Part shown: positions 34,727 to 42,334 of the stretch, piece by piece | Layout of the letters: every line of letters starts with the position of its first letter | How positions within the stretch are numbered: the first letter of the stretch is position 1 | Assembly (NCBI GenBank): GCA_016185305.1 | Contig: JACPNV010000001.1 | Span: 62,001-126,000, forward strand | DNA: 64,000 bases | DNA from: Actinomycetota bacterium | Lineage (GTDB): Bacteria; Actinomycetota; Acidimicrobiia; Acidimicrobiales; Acidimicrobilacustridaceae | Direction: 5' to 3' | Translations under genes and position numbers: made by a program | The notes under the pieces: generated by a model | What the model was told of the DNA's origin: nothing | Seen by the model: the letters and a program-made list of their open reading frames with translations, nothing else | Database searches by the model: none

Positions 34727-35146
34727 GTGTTCGTCGGTCGGTTCGAGCACTCGCTCGACGACAAGGGCAGGCTCGTCCTCCCCAGCAGCTACCGGCAGCA
34801 GTTCGCGGAACGCGGCTTTCTCACCCAGTACCAACGGTGCCTCGGCCTGTGGACCGCTGACGGCTTCGACGACGTCACCGAGCGTTTGCGGGAGAAGTTC
34901 CGTGAAGGCTCGGCACCCAACAGCGCGCTGCGTGCGTTCGCGTCCAACGCCGTGGAGGTCAAAGTCGACAAGCAAGGCCGCATCAGCATCCCTGAGTGGC
35001 TCCGGAAGAAGTCCGACCTCGAACGCGATGCCGTCATCATCGGAGTGCTTGATCGAGTCGAGATCTGGAGCGCCGACCGCTGGCAGCAAGAGGCAGATGG
35101 TGCGGACGCGGAGCTGCTGCGTGCCGTCGACGAACTGGGCATCTAG
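34727..35146 (+). CDS. mraZ: Transcriptional regulator MraZ
   Basis: 139 aa, GTG start with GAGGAA 6 nt upstream. Two SpoVT/AbrB-like repeats are visible. The first is FVGRFEHSLDDKGRLVLPSSYR, the second NAVEVKVDKQGRISIPEWLR, each with the DxKGR/DKQGR DNA-binding signature. MraZ forms a ring that binds TGGGN repeats upstream of itself and represses or tunes the dcw operon. First gene of the cluster. Confidence 0.95.
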   Translation: MFVGRFEHSLDDKGRLVLPSSYRQQFAERGFLTQYQRCLGLWTADGFDDVTERLREKFREGSAPNSALRAFASNAVEVKVDKQGRISIPEWLRKKSDLERDAVIIGVLDRVEIWSADRWQQEADGADAELLRAVDELGI

Positions 35147-35170
35147 TGACAGCGACCGGAACGCTCACAC

Positions 35171-35303
35171 GCAACTCGCTCATCGGCAGCCTCCCGGGGA
35201 GCAAGATGGAAGGCCCCTACTCCGCCCGCTTCCCATCTAGTCCGCTCGGGGAGAAATCCCGACGTACGCCCGCCTTCCGGGGGGCTGCCGACGAGCGAGT
35301 TGC
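35171..35303 (+). ncRNA. Structured RNA element in the mraZ-rsmH leader (29-bp closing helix)
   Basis: Bases 35171-35199 pair with 35275-35303 over 29 positions with one A-C mismatch and three G-U pairs; the arms start GCAACTCGCTC and end GAGCGAGTTGC. Inside are two smaller hairpins: AGATGGAAG with CTTCCCATCT (35204-35238, one bulge), and TCGGGG-AGAAA-TCCCGA (35246-35262). This would be a three-way junction. An actinobacterial cis element, the mraW RNA motif, is known at the same genomic location, but I cannot match its consensus here. The long near-perfect helix could also be a mobile palindromic repeat. Confidence 0.65.
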
Positions 35304-35314
35304 ACCAGTTATTT

Positions 35315-35352
35315 CGCCGCCGATAATCCGGCGGCTGCCGTTGCACGGAGCC
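35315..35352. repeat. Bipartite palindromic repeat, copy C
   Basis: Stem GCCGCCG-ATAATC-CGGCGGC is followed by CTGCCGTTGCACGGAGCC. The last segment is identical to the copies at 42167 and 42266. The stem is inverted relative to those copies (they have GGCGGCG/CGCCGCC) while the loop ATRATC is kept. This compensatory change argues for a selected hairpin. Confidence 0.7.
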
Positions 35353-35547
35353 TCGACCGCGCGGTCGGGCTGCTCCGCCTGGCGGCTGCGCAGTTCAGCA
35401 CACGTACCGACACGTCAAACGCATCGACCTATCGAGTCTCGCCGATCACCGATCGAGGCGCGGGCGAGACACGGTTGTTGGCGTGGCCTGACATCGAGGG
35501 GAACCAGTTGTCACCGACCCGATCCCAAGAGCATTGAAGGCACCGGC
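35353..35547. other. Remainder of the mraZ-rsmH gap with further hairpins
   Basis: 195 nt without a gene. GTCTCGCC (35436-35443) pairs with GGCGAGAC (35463-35470), enclosing a smaller CGATC-ACC-GATCG hairpin. The rsmH start at 35548 has only a poor ribosome site (GAAGG at 35536-35540). Together with the two elements upstream, the whole 400-nt gap looks structured and may set rsmH expression. Confidence 0.45.
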
Positions 35548-36498
35548 ATGGCGGGGGAATCCACCACCTACGTTCACCACCCCGTTATGGTCCGTGAGAT
35601 CGAGGCGATCTTCGGGAAGGTCCCGCCGGGGGTCGTGGTCGATGCCACCGTGGGGGGTGGTGGCCATGCGGCCGTTGTACTGCAAGCGCACCCCCACCTC
35701 TCGGTCATCGGCCTCGACCAGGACGGCAGCGCTCTTGAGGCGGCGGCGGCCCGCCTCCAGCCCTTTGGCGATCGGGTCACGCTTCGGCGCTCCCGGTTCG
35801 ACCAGATGTCGGCGATCGTCCACGATCTCGGCTACGGCAAGGTCGCGGGCGTCCTCTTCGACCTGGGCGTGAGCTCGCCGCAGCTCGACCTCCCCAGCCG
35901 GGGCTTCAGCTACCGCAACGACGGGCCGCTCGACATGCGGATGGATGAGCGCCAGCCGCGCACGGCCGCCGACGTGGTGAACGGCTACGAGGAAGGCGAG
36001 CTGGCCCGAGTGCTGCGCGAGTTGGGCGACGAGCGGTTCGCACCGCGCATCGCGAAGGCGATCGTCGCTGCGAGGCCCCTCGAGACCACGGGCCAACTCG
36101 CTGATGTCGTGCGCTCGGCCATCCCAGCCGGCGCGCGTCGCACCGGGGGCCATCCAGCCAAGCGCTCCTTTCAAGCCATCCGCATCGAGGTCAACGAGGA
36201 GTTGACAACCCTCGGCGACACGATCGATGGCGCCGTCGACCTGTTGCAGCCACGCGGCCGCATCGCCGTGCTCGCGTATCACTCCGGTGAGGATCGCATC
36301 GTGAAGGACCGCCTTCGCAACGCCGAGACGGGCGGCTGTGTGTGCCCACCGGGCCTGCCGTGCGTCTGCGGTGCGACGCCGAAGGTGAAGCTGTTGCGCA
36401 AGGGCGCGCGCAAGCCGACGGTGGCAGAGGTCTCGGCGAACCCGCGTGCGGAGAGCGCGAGGTTGCGAGCGGCCGAGCGGCTGGAGGATGCGGCGTGA
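35548..36498 (+). CDS. rsmH: 16S rRNA m4C1402 N4-methyltransferase
   Basis: 316 aa from ATG 35548; in-frame codons back to 35146 lie in the structured leader. YVHHPVMVREIEAIF is the canonical N-terminus. VVDATVGGGGHA is the SAM-binding loop, GLDQDGSALEAA the acidic SAM ribose contact. GVLFDLGVSSPQLD, the RGFSYRNDGPLDMRMD block and LAYHSGEDRIVKDRL are all RsmH hallmarks. It methylates C1402 in the ribosomal P site. The stop overlaps the ftsL GTG (GTGA). Confidence 0.95.
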   Translation: MAGESTTYVHHPVMVREIEAIFGKVPPGVVVDATVGGGGHAAVVLQAHPHLSVIGLDQDGSALEAAAARLQPFGDRVTLRRSRFDQMSAIVHDLGYGKVAGVLFDLGVSSPQLDLPSRGFSYRNDGPLDMRMDERQPRTAADVVNGYEEGELARVLRELGDERFAPRIAKAIVAARPLETTGQLADVVRSAIPAGARRTGGHPAKRSFQAIRIEVNEELTTLGDTIDGAVDLLQPRGRIAVLAYHSGEDRIVKDRLRNAETGGCVCPPGLPCVCGATPKVKLLRKGARKPTVAEVSANPRAESARLRAAERLEDAA

Positions 36499-37130
36499 CC
36501 GCGGTGCGCCCCGCCGCCGCGCCGGAACGAGCGCCCGCACCGCTCCGGCCCGATCTCACGATCGTGCGCCGGCGGCGGGCCCGCCGGTCCATGTTCACCA
36601 AGCTCGGCACGGTCCTTCTGTTCGCCCTGTTCCTCGTGGTGTTCGGCGTCGTGGTCTTCCAGACCCTGCGCATGCAGAACCAAGCGAAGCTCGACGAGAT
36701 CGACAAGCGCATCGCGGCAGAGGAGGACTACGCCAAGTCGCTTCGCTTGAAGCTCGCCGATGCCGAGTCGCCGGACAAGATCGCCGAAGCGGCCCGAACC
36801 AGGCTCGGGATGATCCAGCCCAACGACATCGCCTACCTGCAGCCCAAGCCTGACGACGAGGCAAAGGCTGCATGGGACCCGAACACGGACCCGTTGCCGT
36901 CTCCGTCAACGACCGCCCCGCCGCCGCCGCCGGCCACGCTGCCAGCACCGCCGGCCTCCGTCGTGCCCAAGACGTCGGCCGCGGCCGCGCCCACCACTGT
37001 TGCGAGAGCGCCGGTCCCGACCACCGCCCCCGCCAAGACGACGCCGACGACCAGGCCGACCACACCCACGACCAAGCCGGCGACGACACCGACGACCGCC
37101 GCGCATCCGGCCACGGGAGCCAAGCGATGA
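36495..37130 (+). CDS. ftsL: FtsL-like septum protein with long Pro/Thr tail
   Basis: 211 aa, GTG start overlapping the rsmH stop. A basic cytoplasmic N-terminus (RPDLTIVRRRRARR) precedes one TM helix (residues ~38-58, GTVLLFALFLVVFGVVVF). A short coiled coil, QNQAKLDEIDKRIAAEEDY, leads to a DUF/FtsL-like block, PDKIAEAARTRLGMIQPND, typical of FtsL/DivIC. The last ~85 residues are Pro/Thr/Ala low complexity, probably extracytoplasmic. Its position between rsmH and ftsI is the classical place of ftsL. Confidence 0.85.
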   Translation: MTAVRPAAAPERAPAPLRPDLTIVRRRRARRSMFTKLGTVLLFALFLVVFGVVVFQTLRMQNQAKLDEIDKRIAAEEDYAKSLRLKLADAESPDKIAEAARTRLGMIQPNDIAYLQPKPDDEAKAAWDPNTDPLPSPSTTAPPPPPATLPAPPASVVPKTSAAAAPTTVARAPVPTTAPAKTTPTTRPTTPTTKPATTPTTAAHPATGAKR

Positions 37131-39637
37131 GCCCGATCGACGGCCGGACGAGGCGGGGAACGGCTACCGCTCCCCCCGACCGCGGTTCGCTGCGGCGCGT
37201 ATCGGCGGCCGAGCGCCGACGGCGCCTCGAGGAGGAGACGCTTCGTGTTCGGCAGATGGCGGTCCGGAAGGCCGAACGCCGCCGCAGCCGCGAGTCGTCG
37301 CGAGAGCCGGCCGACGAGAGGTCCGCGCGTGTCGCTTCGACTGGTGCGGCCCGGTCTGCACCGCACCGCCGGCGAACGACCGCGAGTCGTTCCGCGGCGA
37401 CCGCGCCGAAGGCCGCATCCCGTGCGGCCGCCTACGCCGGCGGGTCCCGCCGGGCCACGATCACGATCTCGAGCCGGCCCCCGGCTCGATCGGCGACGGC
37501 GAAGACCGGCACCGCGCGCACGACGACGCCACGCCGGGCTTCGCGCCCGGTGGCCGCGGCGGTGCCGGCGAGCACGGCCTCGGTGCCAGCAACGGCCTTC
37601 GGGGCTCTCAAAGACATCGGCTTGGCTGTCGGCCGGTCGCTGCACGCGATCGTCGACATCTTCATCAGGCGCACCAGCCCGCCGAAGGGACCCCGCCTTC
37701 TCACGACGCCACTCAAAACCTCCACCACCCATACCCGCCGCCGCCTCGTCGGTCTGGTCGTCATCTTCTGCCTGCTGTTCGCGACGGTGGTCGTGAAGCT
37801 CGCCAACCTCCAGGTTCTCAACCCGAAGCAGTTCCAGGAGTTCGGGATGTCGCAACGAGTTCGGGAGGAGATCCTCGCCGCCGATCGTGGCACGATCTTC
37901 GACCGCAATGGCGTCGAGTTGGCGTTGTCGTTGCCGCAGAAGTCGGTCTTCGTCGACCCGAAGCTGATCGTCGACCCACCCGGTGAAGCGCAACAGCTCG
38001 GTTCGGTGCTGGGCATCGACCCGGCTGGCATCGAGGACAAGATGAGGAAGGACAACCGCTTCTCCTACGTCGCTCGCTTTCTCGACGAGAGCGTCGCTCG
38101 GCAGATCGAGGCGCTGAGCCTGCCGGGCGTTGCGTTCGTGGAGGAGCCGAAGCGCTACTCGCCTTCGAGCGACATCGCGGGTGCGGTTGTCGGTGGCGTC
38201 GACCCCGAAGGCGTTGGCATCGCCGGACTCGAGAAGCTCTACACGACCCAACTGGCGGGCACGCCCGGCAAGCTCATGCTCGAGCAGTCGCCTTCCGGGC
38301 GCACGATCCCGGTCGGCGACTACCAGTTCGTACCAGCGACCAAGGGTGACGATCTCGTGCTCACCCTCGATCGGTCGATGCAGTTCGAGGTGCAGCGGAT
38401 GCTCACCGACCAGGTCTCCTCGGTCGGAGCCAAAGGTGGCGTGGCCATCGTGACCAAGCCCGACACCGGTGAGGTCCTCGCGTCGGTCAGCGTCACCAAG
38501 AACGAGAACAACGAGGTGAAACCGGACGGCAACTTCGCCGCACTCACCACGGTGTACGAGCCCGGCTCGGTCATGAAGCTCGCGACCGTCTCGGGCGCGA
38601 TCGAGGACAAGAAGGTTGATCCCGACACGGTGATCAACTTGCCGACCGAGCTCAAGATCGCCGATGCCACGTTCACCGATGCCGAGGAGCGGGGCGCCGT
38701 GGCGTGGCCGGTGAAGACCATCATCGAGCAATCGTCCAACATCGGCACGATTCTCATCGGCCAGCGCCTCGGCAGGGAACGCATCGTCGAGTACATGAAG
38801 CGGTTCGGCTTCGACGAGAAGACGGGAATCAACTTTCCCGGTGAGCAGAGCGGAGTTGTGCCTCCCCTCGACAAGTGGTGGGCCACGACCGCGGCCACGG
38901 TGCCGATCGGCCAGGGTGTGTCGGTCACGCCGATGCAGATGCTCGCTGCGTACAACGTCATCGCCAACGGAGGTGTCTACATCTCCCCCAAGCTCGTGCA
39001 GGCGAGCGTCGACGCCAACGGCGTGAGGCGCCCGACACCCGACCCGCCGCCGCGGACTGTTGTCTCACTCGACACCGCCAACAAGCTCAACGTCATCTTG
39101 CGAAGCGTGGTGGCGCAGGGCACCGGCACCAAGGCCGCGGTACCGGGCTACACCGTCGGCGGCAAGACGGGAACGTCTCGCAAGCCCCAGCCTGGTGGCG
39201 GCTACGAGGGACCCGACGGCGTCGTTCAGTACCAGGCGACGTTCGTCGGCTTCGCACCCGCCGAGGCACCCAAGGTGTCCGTGCTGGTCATGATCGACGA
39301 GCCCGCGGGTGGGCAGATCTTCGGCGGTCTCGTTGCTGCGCCGGTCTTCTCCAAGATCACCGAGTTCGCCCTCAAGCGCCTGGGGGTGCCCCCGCCGGTC
39401 ACCGACGCCCCGGCTGGCGGCGTTCCCGCGGACAGCGAAGCGCAGGCCAAGAAGGCGATGACGGGCGCCTCGAACCCGTCGCTGCCGGAGGACACGCTTG
39501 CGGTAGAGACCCTGCCCGATGGCCGGGTGCGAGGGGTGCCCGCCGGCTTGCCGCCGGGTGGCTTCATCCCGATGCCGTTGCTGCCGCCTGTTCCCGCGCC
39601 CGCAACCACCTCCTCCGCGGTCGCGAGAAAGACCTAA
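37127..39637 (+). CDS. ftsI: Septal peptidoglycan transpeptidase FtsI (PBP3-type)
   Basis: 836 aa from ATG 37127 (ATGA overlap with ftsL). Residues 1-200 are a basic, Ala/Arg/Ser-rich cytoplasmic region, far longer than usual. A TM helix follows at ~206-226 (LVGLVVIFCLLFATVVVKLA). A PBP dimerisation domain begins near ADRGTIFDRNGVELA. The transpeptidase domain has SVMK at 481-484 (nucleophile Ser 481), SSN near 537 and KTG at 680-682. The C-terminal ~100 residues are Pro/Ala-rich. It cross-links septal peptidoglycan with FtsW. Confidence 0.94.
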   Translation: MSPIDGRTRRGTATAPPDRGSLRRVSAAERRRRLEEETLRVRQMAVRKAERRRSRESSREPADERSARVASTGAARSAPHRRRTTASRSAATAPKAASRAAAYAGGSRRATITISSRPPARSATAKTGTARTTTPRRASRPVAAAVPASTASVPATAFGALKDIGLAVGRSLHAIVDIFIRRTSPPKGPRLLTTPLKTSTTHTRRRLVGLVVIFCLLFATVVVKLANLQVLNPKQFQEFGMSQRVREEILAADRGTIFDRNGVELALSLPQKSVFVDPKLIVDPPGEAQQLGSVLGIDPAGIEDKMRKDNRFSYVARFLDESVARQIEALSLPGVAFVEEPKRYSPSSDIAGAVVGGVDPEGVGIAGLEKLYTTQLAGTPGKLMLEQSPSGRTIPVGDYQFVPATKGDDLVLTLDRSMQFEVQRMLTDQVSSVGAKGGVAIVTKPDTGEVLASVSVTKNENNEVKPDGNFAALTTVYEPGSVMKLATVSGAIEDKKVDPDTVINLPTELKIADATFTDAEERGAVAWPVKTIIEQSSNIGTILIGQRLGRERIVEYMKRFGFDEKTGINFPGEQSGVVPPLDKWWATTAATVPIGQGVSVTPMQMLAAYNVIANGGVYISPKLVQASVDANGVRRPTPDPPPRTVVSLDTANKLNVILRSVVAQGTGTKAAVPGYTVGGKTGTSRKPQPGGGYEGPDGVVQYQATFVGFAPAEAPKVSVLVMIDEPAGGQIFGGLVAAPVFSKITEFALKRLGVPPPVTDAPAGGVPADSEAQAKKAMTGASNPSLPEDTLAVETLPDGRVRGVPAGLPPGGFIPMPLLPPVPAPATTSSAVARKT

Positions 39638-39642
39638 CGCCC

Positions 39643-41103
39643 ATGCGGCTCTCCGAGCTGATCGCCGAGCTCGACCGTGTGCCGGCCGGGGCGGCGGTCG
39701 GTGAAGCGCCGCACGTCCGTCACGCCACCGGCGATCTCACGGTCGAGGTTCGCTCGGTCGCGTTCGATTCGCGCGCCGTCGAGCCCGGCGCGTTGTTCTG
39801 CTGCGTCCGTGGTGCGGCCGCGGACGGGCACGATTTCGCGTCGAGCGCGGTCGGCGCTGGCGCCGTGGCGCTCCTCGTCGAGCGCGAGCTCGATGTCGAC
39901 GTGCCGCAGTTGACGGTCGCTAGTGCGCGGCTTGCGATGGGGCACGCCGCGGCAGCGGTGTACGGCTGGCCGGCCAACGAAGTCCGCGTTGTCGGCGTGA
40001 CCGGCACGAACGGGAAGACGACCGTCACGCAGCTCCTGCACACGATCTTCGCGACCGTGGGCCTCAGGTCTGCTCTGCTCGGGACGCTCACCGGTGTGCG
40101 CACGACGCCCGAATCACCCGACCTCCAACGATGGCTGGCCGCGCGGCGAGGCGAAGGTGTCACCCACGTCGCGATGGAGGTGTCGTCGCACGCGTTGGCC
40201 TTGCACCGAGTGGCGGGCACCCGGTTTGCCGTCGCGGTGTTCACCAACCTCAGCCGCGACCATCTCGATTTCCACGGCACGATGGACGAGTACTTCCGCG
40301 CCAAGCGAACGCTGTTCGAGCCCAGCTATGCCGATCGAGCCGTGGTCAACCTCGACAGCCCGTACGGCCGCATCCTGCGCGACGCGGCGGCGGTCCCGAC
40401 GGTTGGCTACTCGCTCGACGATGCCACCGGGCTCGAGGTGCATGTGGACTCGAGCCGGTTCGAGTGGCGTGGCGCACCTGTCGAGCTCCAGCTCGGCGGC
40501 CGGTTCAACGTCTCCAACGCGCTGGCGGCCGCAGAGGTCGCGCTCGTGCTGGGCCTCGAGCCACCGGACATCGCCGCCGGCTTGTCGCAGCCGCTCACGG
40601 TGCCCGGTCGCTTCGAGCTCGTCGACGAGGGTCAGCCCTTCACCGTCGCGGTCGATTACGCCCACACCTCCGACGGGCTCGAACAGCTCTTGCGCGCCGC
40701 CGGGGAGGTCGTCGTCCCAGGTGGGCGCGTACATGTGGTGTTCGGGTGCGGCGGCGACCGGGACGCGTCGAAGCGCGGGCCGATGGGTGAGGTGGCGGCA
40801 CGCCTCGCCGATCGAGTAGTCCTGACGGCCGACAACTCCCGAGGGGAGTCGACAGGAGCCATCATCGCTGCAGTGAAACAAGGTTTCGATCGCGTGCCCG
40901 ACCGCCGGGCCGCCGAGCTCCTCCTCGAACAAGACCGTCGCCGCGCCATCGCCCTCGCTCTCGAAGGCGCTGCCGCGGGCGACATCGTCCTGCTCGCCGG
41001 CAAGGGCCACGAGACGACCCAGACCATCGGCGATGCGGTCGTGCCGTTCGACGATCGTGACGTCGCCCGCTCGCTTCTGCGCCGCGGGGCGGCGGCACCA
41101 TGA
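39643..41103 (+). CDS. murE: UDP-MurNAc-tripeptide synthetase
   Basis: 486 aa from ATG 39643. The P-loop is GTNGKTTVTQ at residue ~121. AMEVSSHALALHRV and FTNLSRDHLDFHG match MurE. The carbamylated-Lys region is YFRAKRTLF, and the C-terminal domain has VDYAHTSDGLEQLLRA. The third-amino-acid specificity loop reads DNSR (397-400). meso-DAP enzymes have DNPR and lysine enzymes differ there, so meso-DAP is the likely substrate. No murF follows; the stop overlaps mraY directly (ATGA). Confidence 0.94.
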   Translation: MRLSELIAELDRVPAGAAVGEAPHVRHATGDLTVEVRSVAFDSRAVEPGALFCCVRGAAADGHDFASSAVGAGAVALLVERELDVDVPQLTVASARLAMGHAAAAVYGWPANEVRVVGVTGTNGKTTVTQLLHTIFATVGLRSALLGTLTGVRTTPESPDLQRWLAARRGEGVTHVAMEVSSHALALHRVAGTRFAVAVFTNLSRDHLDFHGTMDEYFRAKRTLFEPSYADRAVVNLDSPYGRILRDAAAVPTVGYSLDDATGLEVHVDSSRFEWRGAPVELQLGGRFNVSNALAAAEVALVLGLEPPDIAAGLSQPLTVPGRFELVDEGQPFTVAVDYAHTSDGLEQLLRAAGEVVVPGGRVHVVFGCGGDRDASKRGPMGEVAARLADRVVLTADNSRGESTGAIIAAVKQGFDRVPDRRAAELLLEQDRRRAIALALEGAAAGDIVLLAGKGHETTQTIGDAVVPFDDRDVARSLLRRGAAAP

Positions 41104-42164
41104 TCCGCCTCTTGCTCGCGCTCGCGCTCTCGCTCGGCGTGTCGCTCGTCGGAACCCGGTTCCTGATCCAAGTGTTGACGGCGCGCCGGATAGGGCAGCC
41201 GATCCAGGAAGACCTGAACCAGGTGCAGCAGGAGAAGGCGGGCACGCCGACCATGGGCGGTCTCGCCATCGTGGCGTCCGCCGCCTTCGCCTACGTCGTG
41301 TCCGATCTGCTGCTGAAGTTCACGGCGCGACCGGGCGTGTTCACCTACACCGGCATGTTCACGATGGCGGCCATCATCGGCGCGGGCATCGTGGGCTTCC
41401 TCGACGACTACATCAAGGTCCGCCGGGAGCGGAACCTGGGCCTGAGCAAGCGAGCCAAGACCATCGGTCTGCTGCTGGTCGCCGTTGCGTTCTCGGTCGC
41501 AGTGGTCACGAAGACCGCTCAGAACACGACGCTCTCGTTCACTCGCTGGAACGTTCCCGGCTACGAGTTGGGCAAGGTCGGTTGGGTCATCTTTGCCGGC
41601 GTGTTGATCTACGCGTCCACGAACGCGGTCAACCTCACCGACGGTATGGACGGCCTTGCCGGCGGCGCCGCCACGTTGTGCTTCATGGCCTTCGTGTTCA
41701 TCGGCTTCTGGTCCTTCCGCAACGAGTCGCTCTACGACACACCCCACGCCCTCGACCTCGCCGTCATCGCGGCATGCATGCTGGGCGCCTGCATCGGCTT
41801 CCTGTGGTGGAACGCTGCGCCGGCGCGAATCTTCATGGGTGATACCGGCGCGCTCGCGATCGGCGCGGCACTTGCCGGCCTCGCCCTGACGCTCAACACC
41901 GACCTGCTCCTCATCATCATCGGCGGCCTGTTCGTCATGGAGACGTTGTCGGTCATCATCCAAGTCGCGAGCTTCCGCTTGTTCAACGGTCGGCGACCCT
42001 TCCGCATGGCACCGATCCACCACCATTTTGAGCTCAAGGGTTGGCCCGAGACCACCGTGATCATCCGCTTCTGGATCCTCGCCGGTCTCTCGGTCGCACT
42101 CGCGCTCGGCATCTTCTACTACGACTTCATCGGCACTGGCGCCCTCGACAAGCCATTGCCGTAA
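41100..42164 (+). CDS. mraY: Phospho-MurNAc-pentapeptide transferase
   Basis: 354 aa with about ten TM helices. Family markers are GTPTMGGLAIVASA, then VGFLDDYIKVRRERNLGLSKRAK with the catalytic DD, NAVNLTDGMDGLAGGA, FMGDTGALAIGAALAGLAL and the His-rich RMAPIHHHFELKGWPE. It transfers phospho-MurNAc-pentapeptide to undecaprenyl phosphate to make lipid I at the inner membrane face. Confidence 0.96.
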   Translation: MIRLLLALALSLGVSLVGTRFLIQVLTARRIGQPIQEDLNQVQQEKAGTPTMGGLAIVASAAFAYVVSDLLLKFTARPGVFTYTGMFTMAAIIGAGIVGFLDDYIKVRRERNLGLSKRAKTIGLLLVAVAFSVAVVTKTAQNTTLSFTRWNVPGYELGKVGWVIFAGVLIYASTNAVNLTDGMDGLAGGAATLCFMAFVFIGFWSFRNESLYDTPHALDLAVIAACMLGACIGFLWWNAAPARIFMGDTGALAIGAALAGLALTLNTDLLLIIIGGLFVMETLSVIIQVASFRLFNGRRPFRMAPIHHHFELKGWPETTVIIRFWILAGLSVALALGIFYYDFIGTGALDKPLP

Positions 42165-42334
42165 TACTCGGCGGCGATGATCCGCCGCCTGCCGTTGCAC
42201 GGAGCCGCTGCCGCGTTTCGGCTTGCTTCGCCTGGCGGCTCCGCAAGTTCCACAGTCCCTATCCGCTCGGCGGCGATGATCCGCCGCCTGCCGTTGCACG
42301 GAGCCCTGGCGGCTCCGTGCAAAGTCCTACTGCT
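42165..42334. repeat. Two palindromic repeat copies (A and B) between mraY and murD
   Basis: Two identical 40-nt units, 42167-42206 and 42266-42305, each with stem GGCGGCG-ATGATC-CGCCGCC followed by CTGCCGTTGCACGGAGCC. Copy B continues into a perfect 12-bp hairpin, TTGCACGGAGCC (42294-42305), loop CTGGC, GGCTCCGTGCAA (42311-42322). Copy A is followed by a longer spacer before a related GGCGGCTCCG arm. A third copy lies at 35315. These are REP-like elements inside the operon; no gene is present. Confidence 0.8.
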
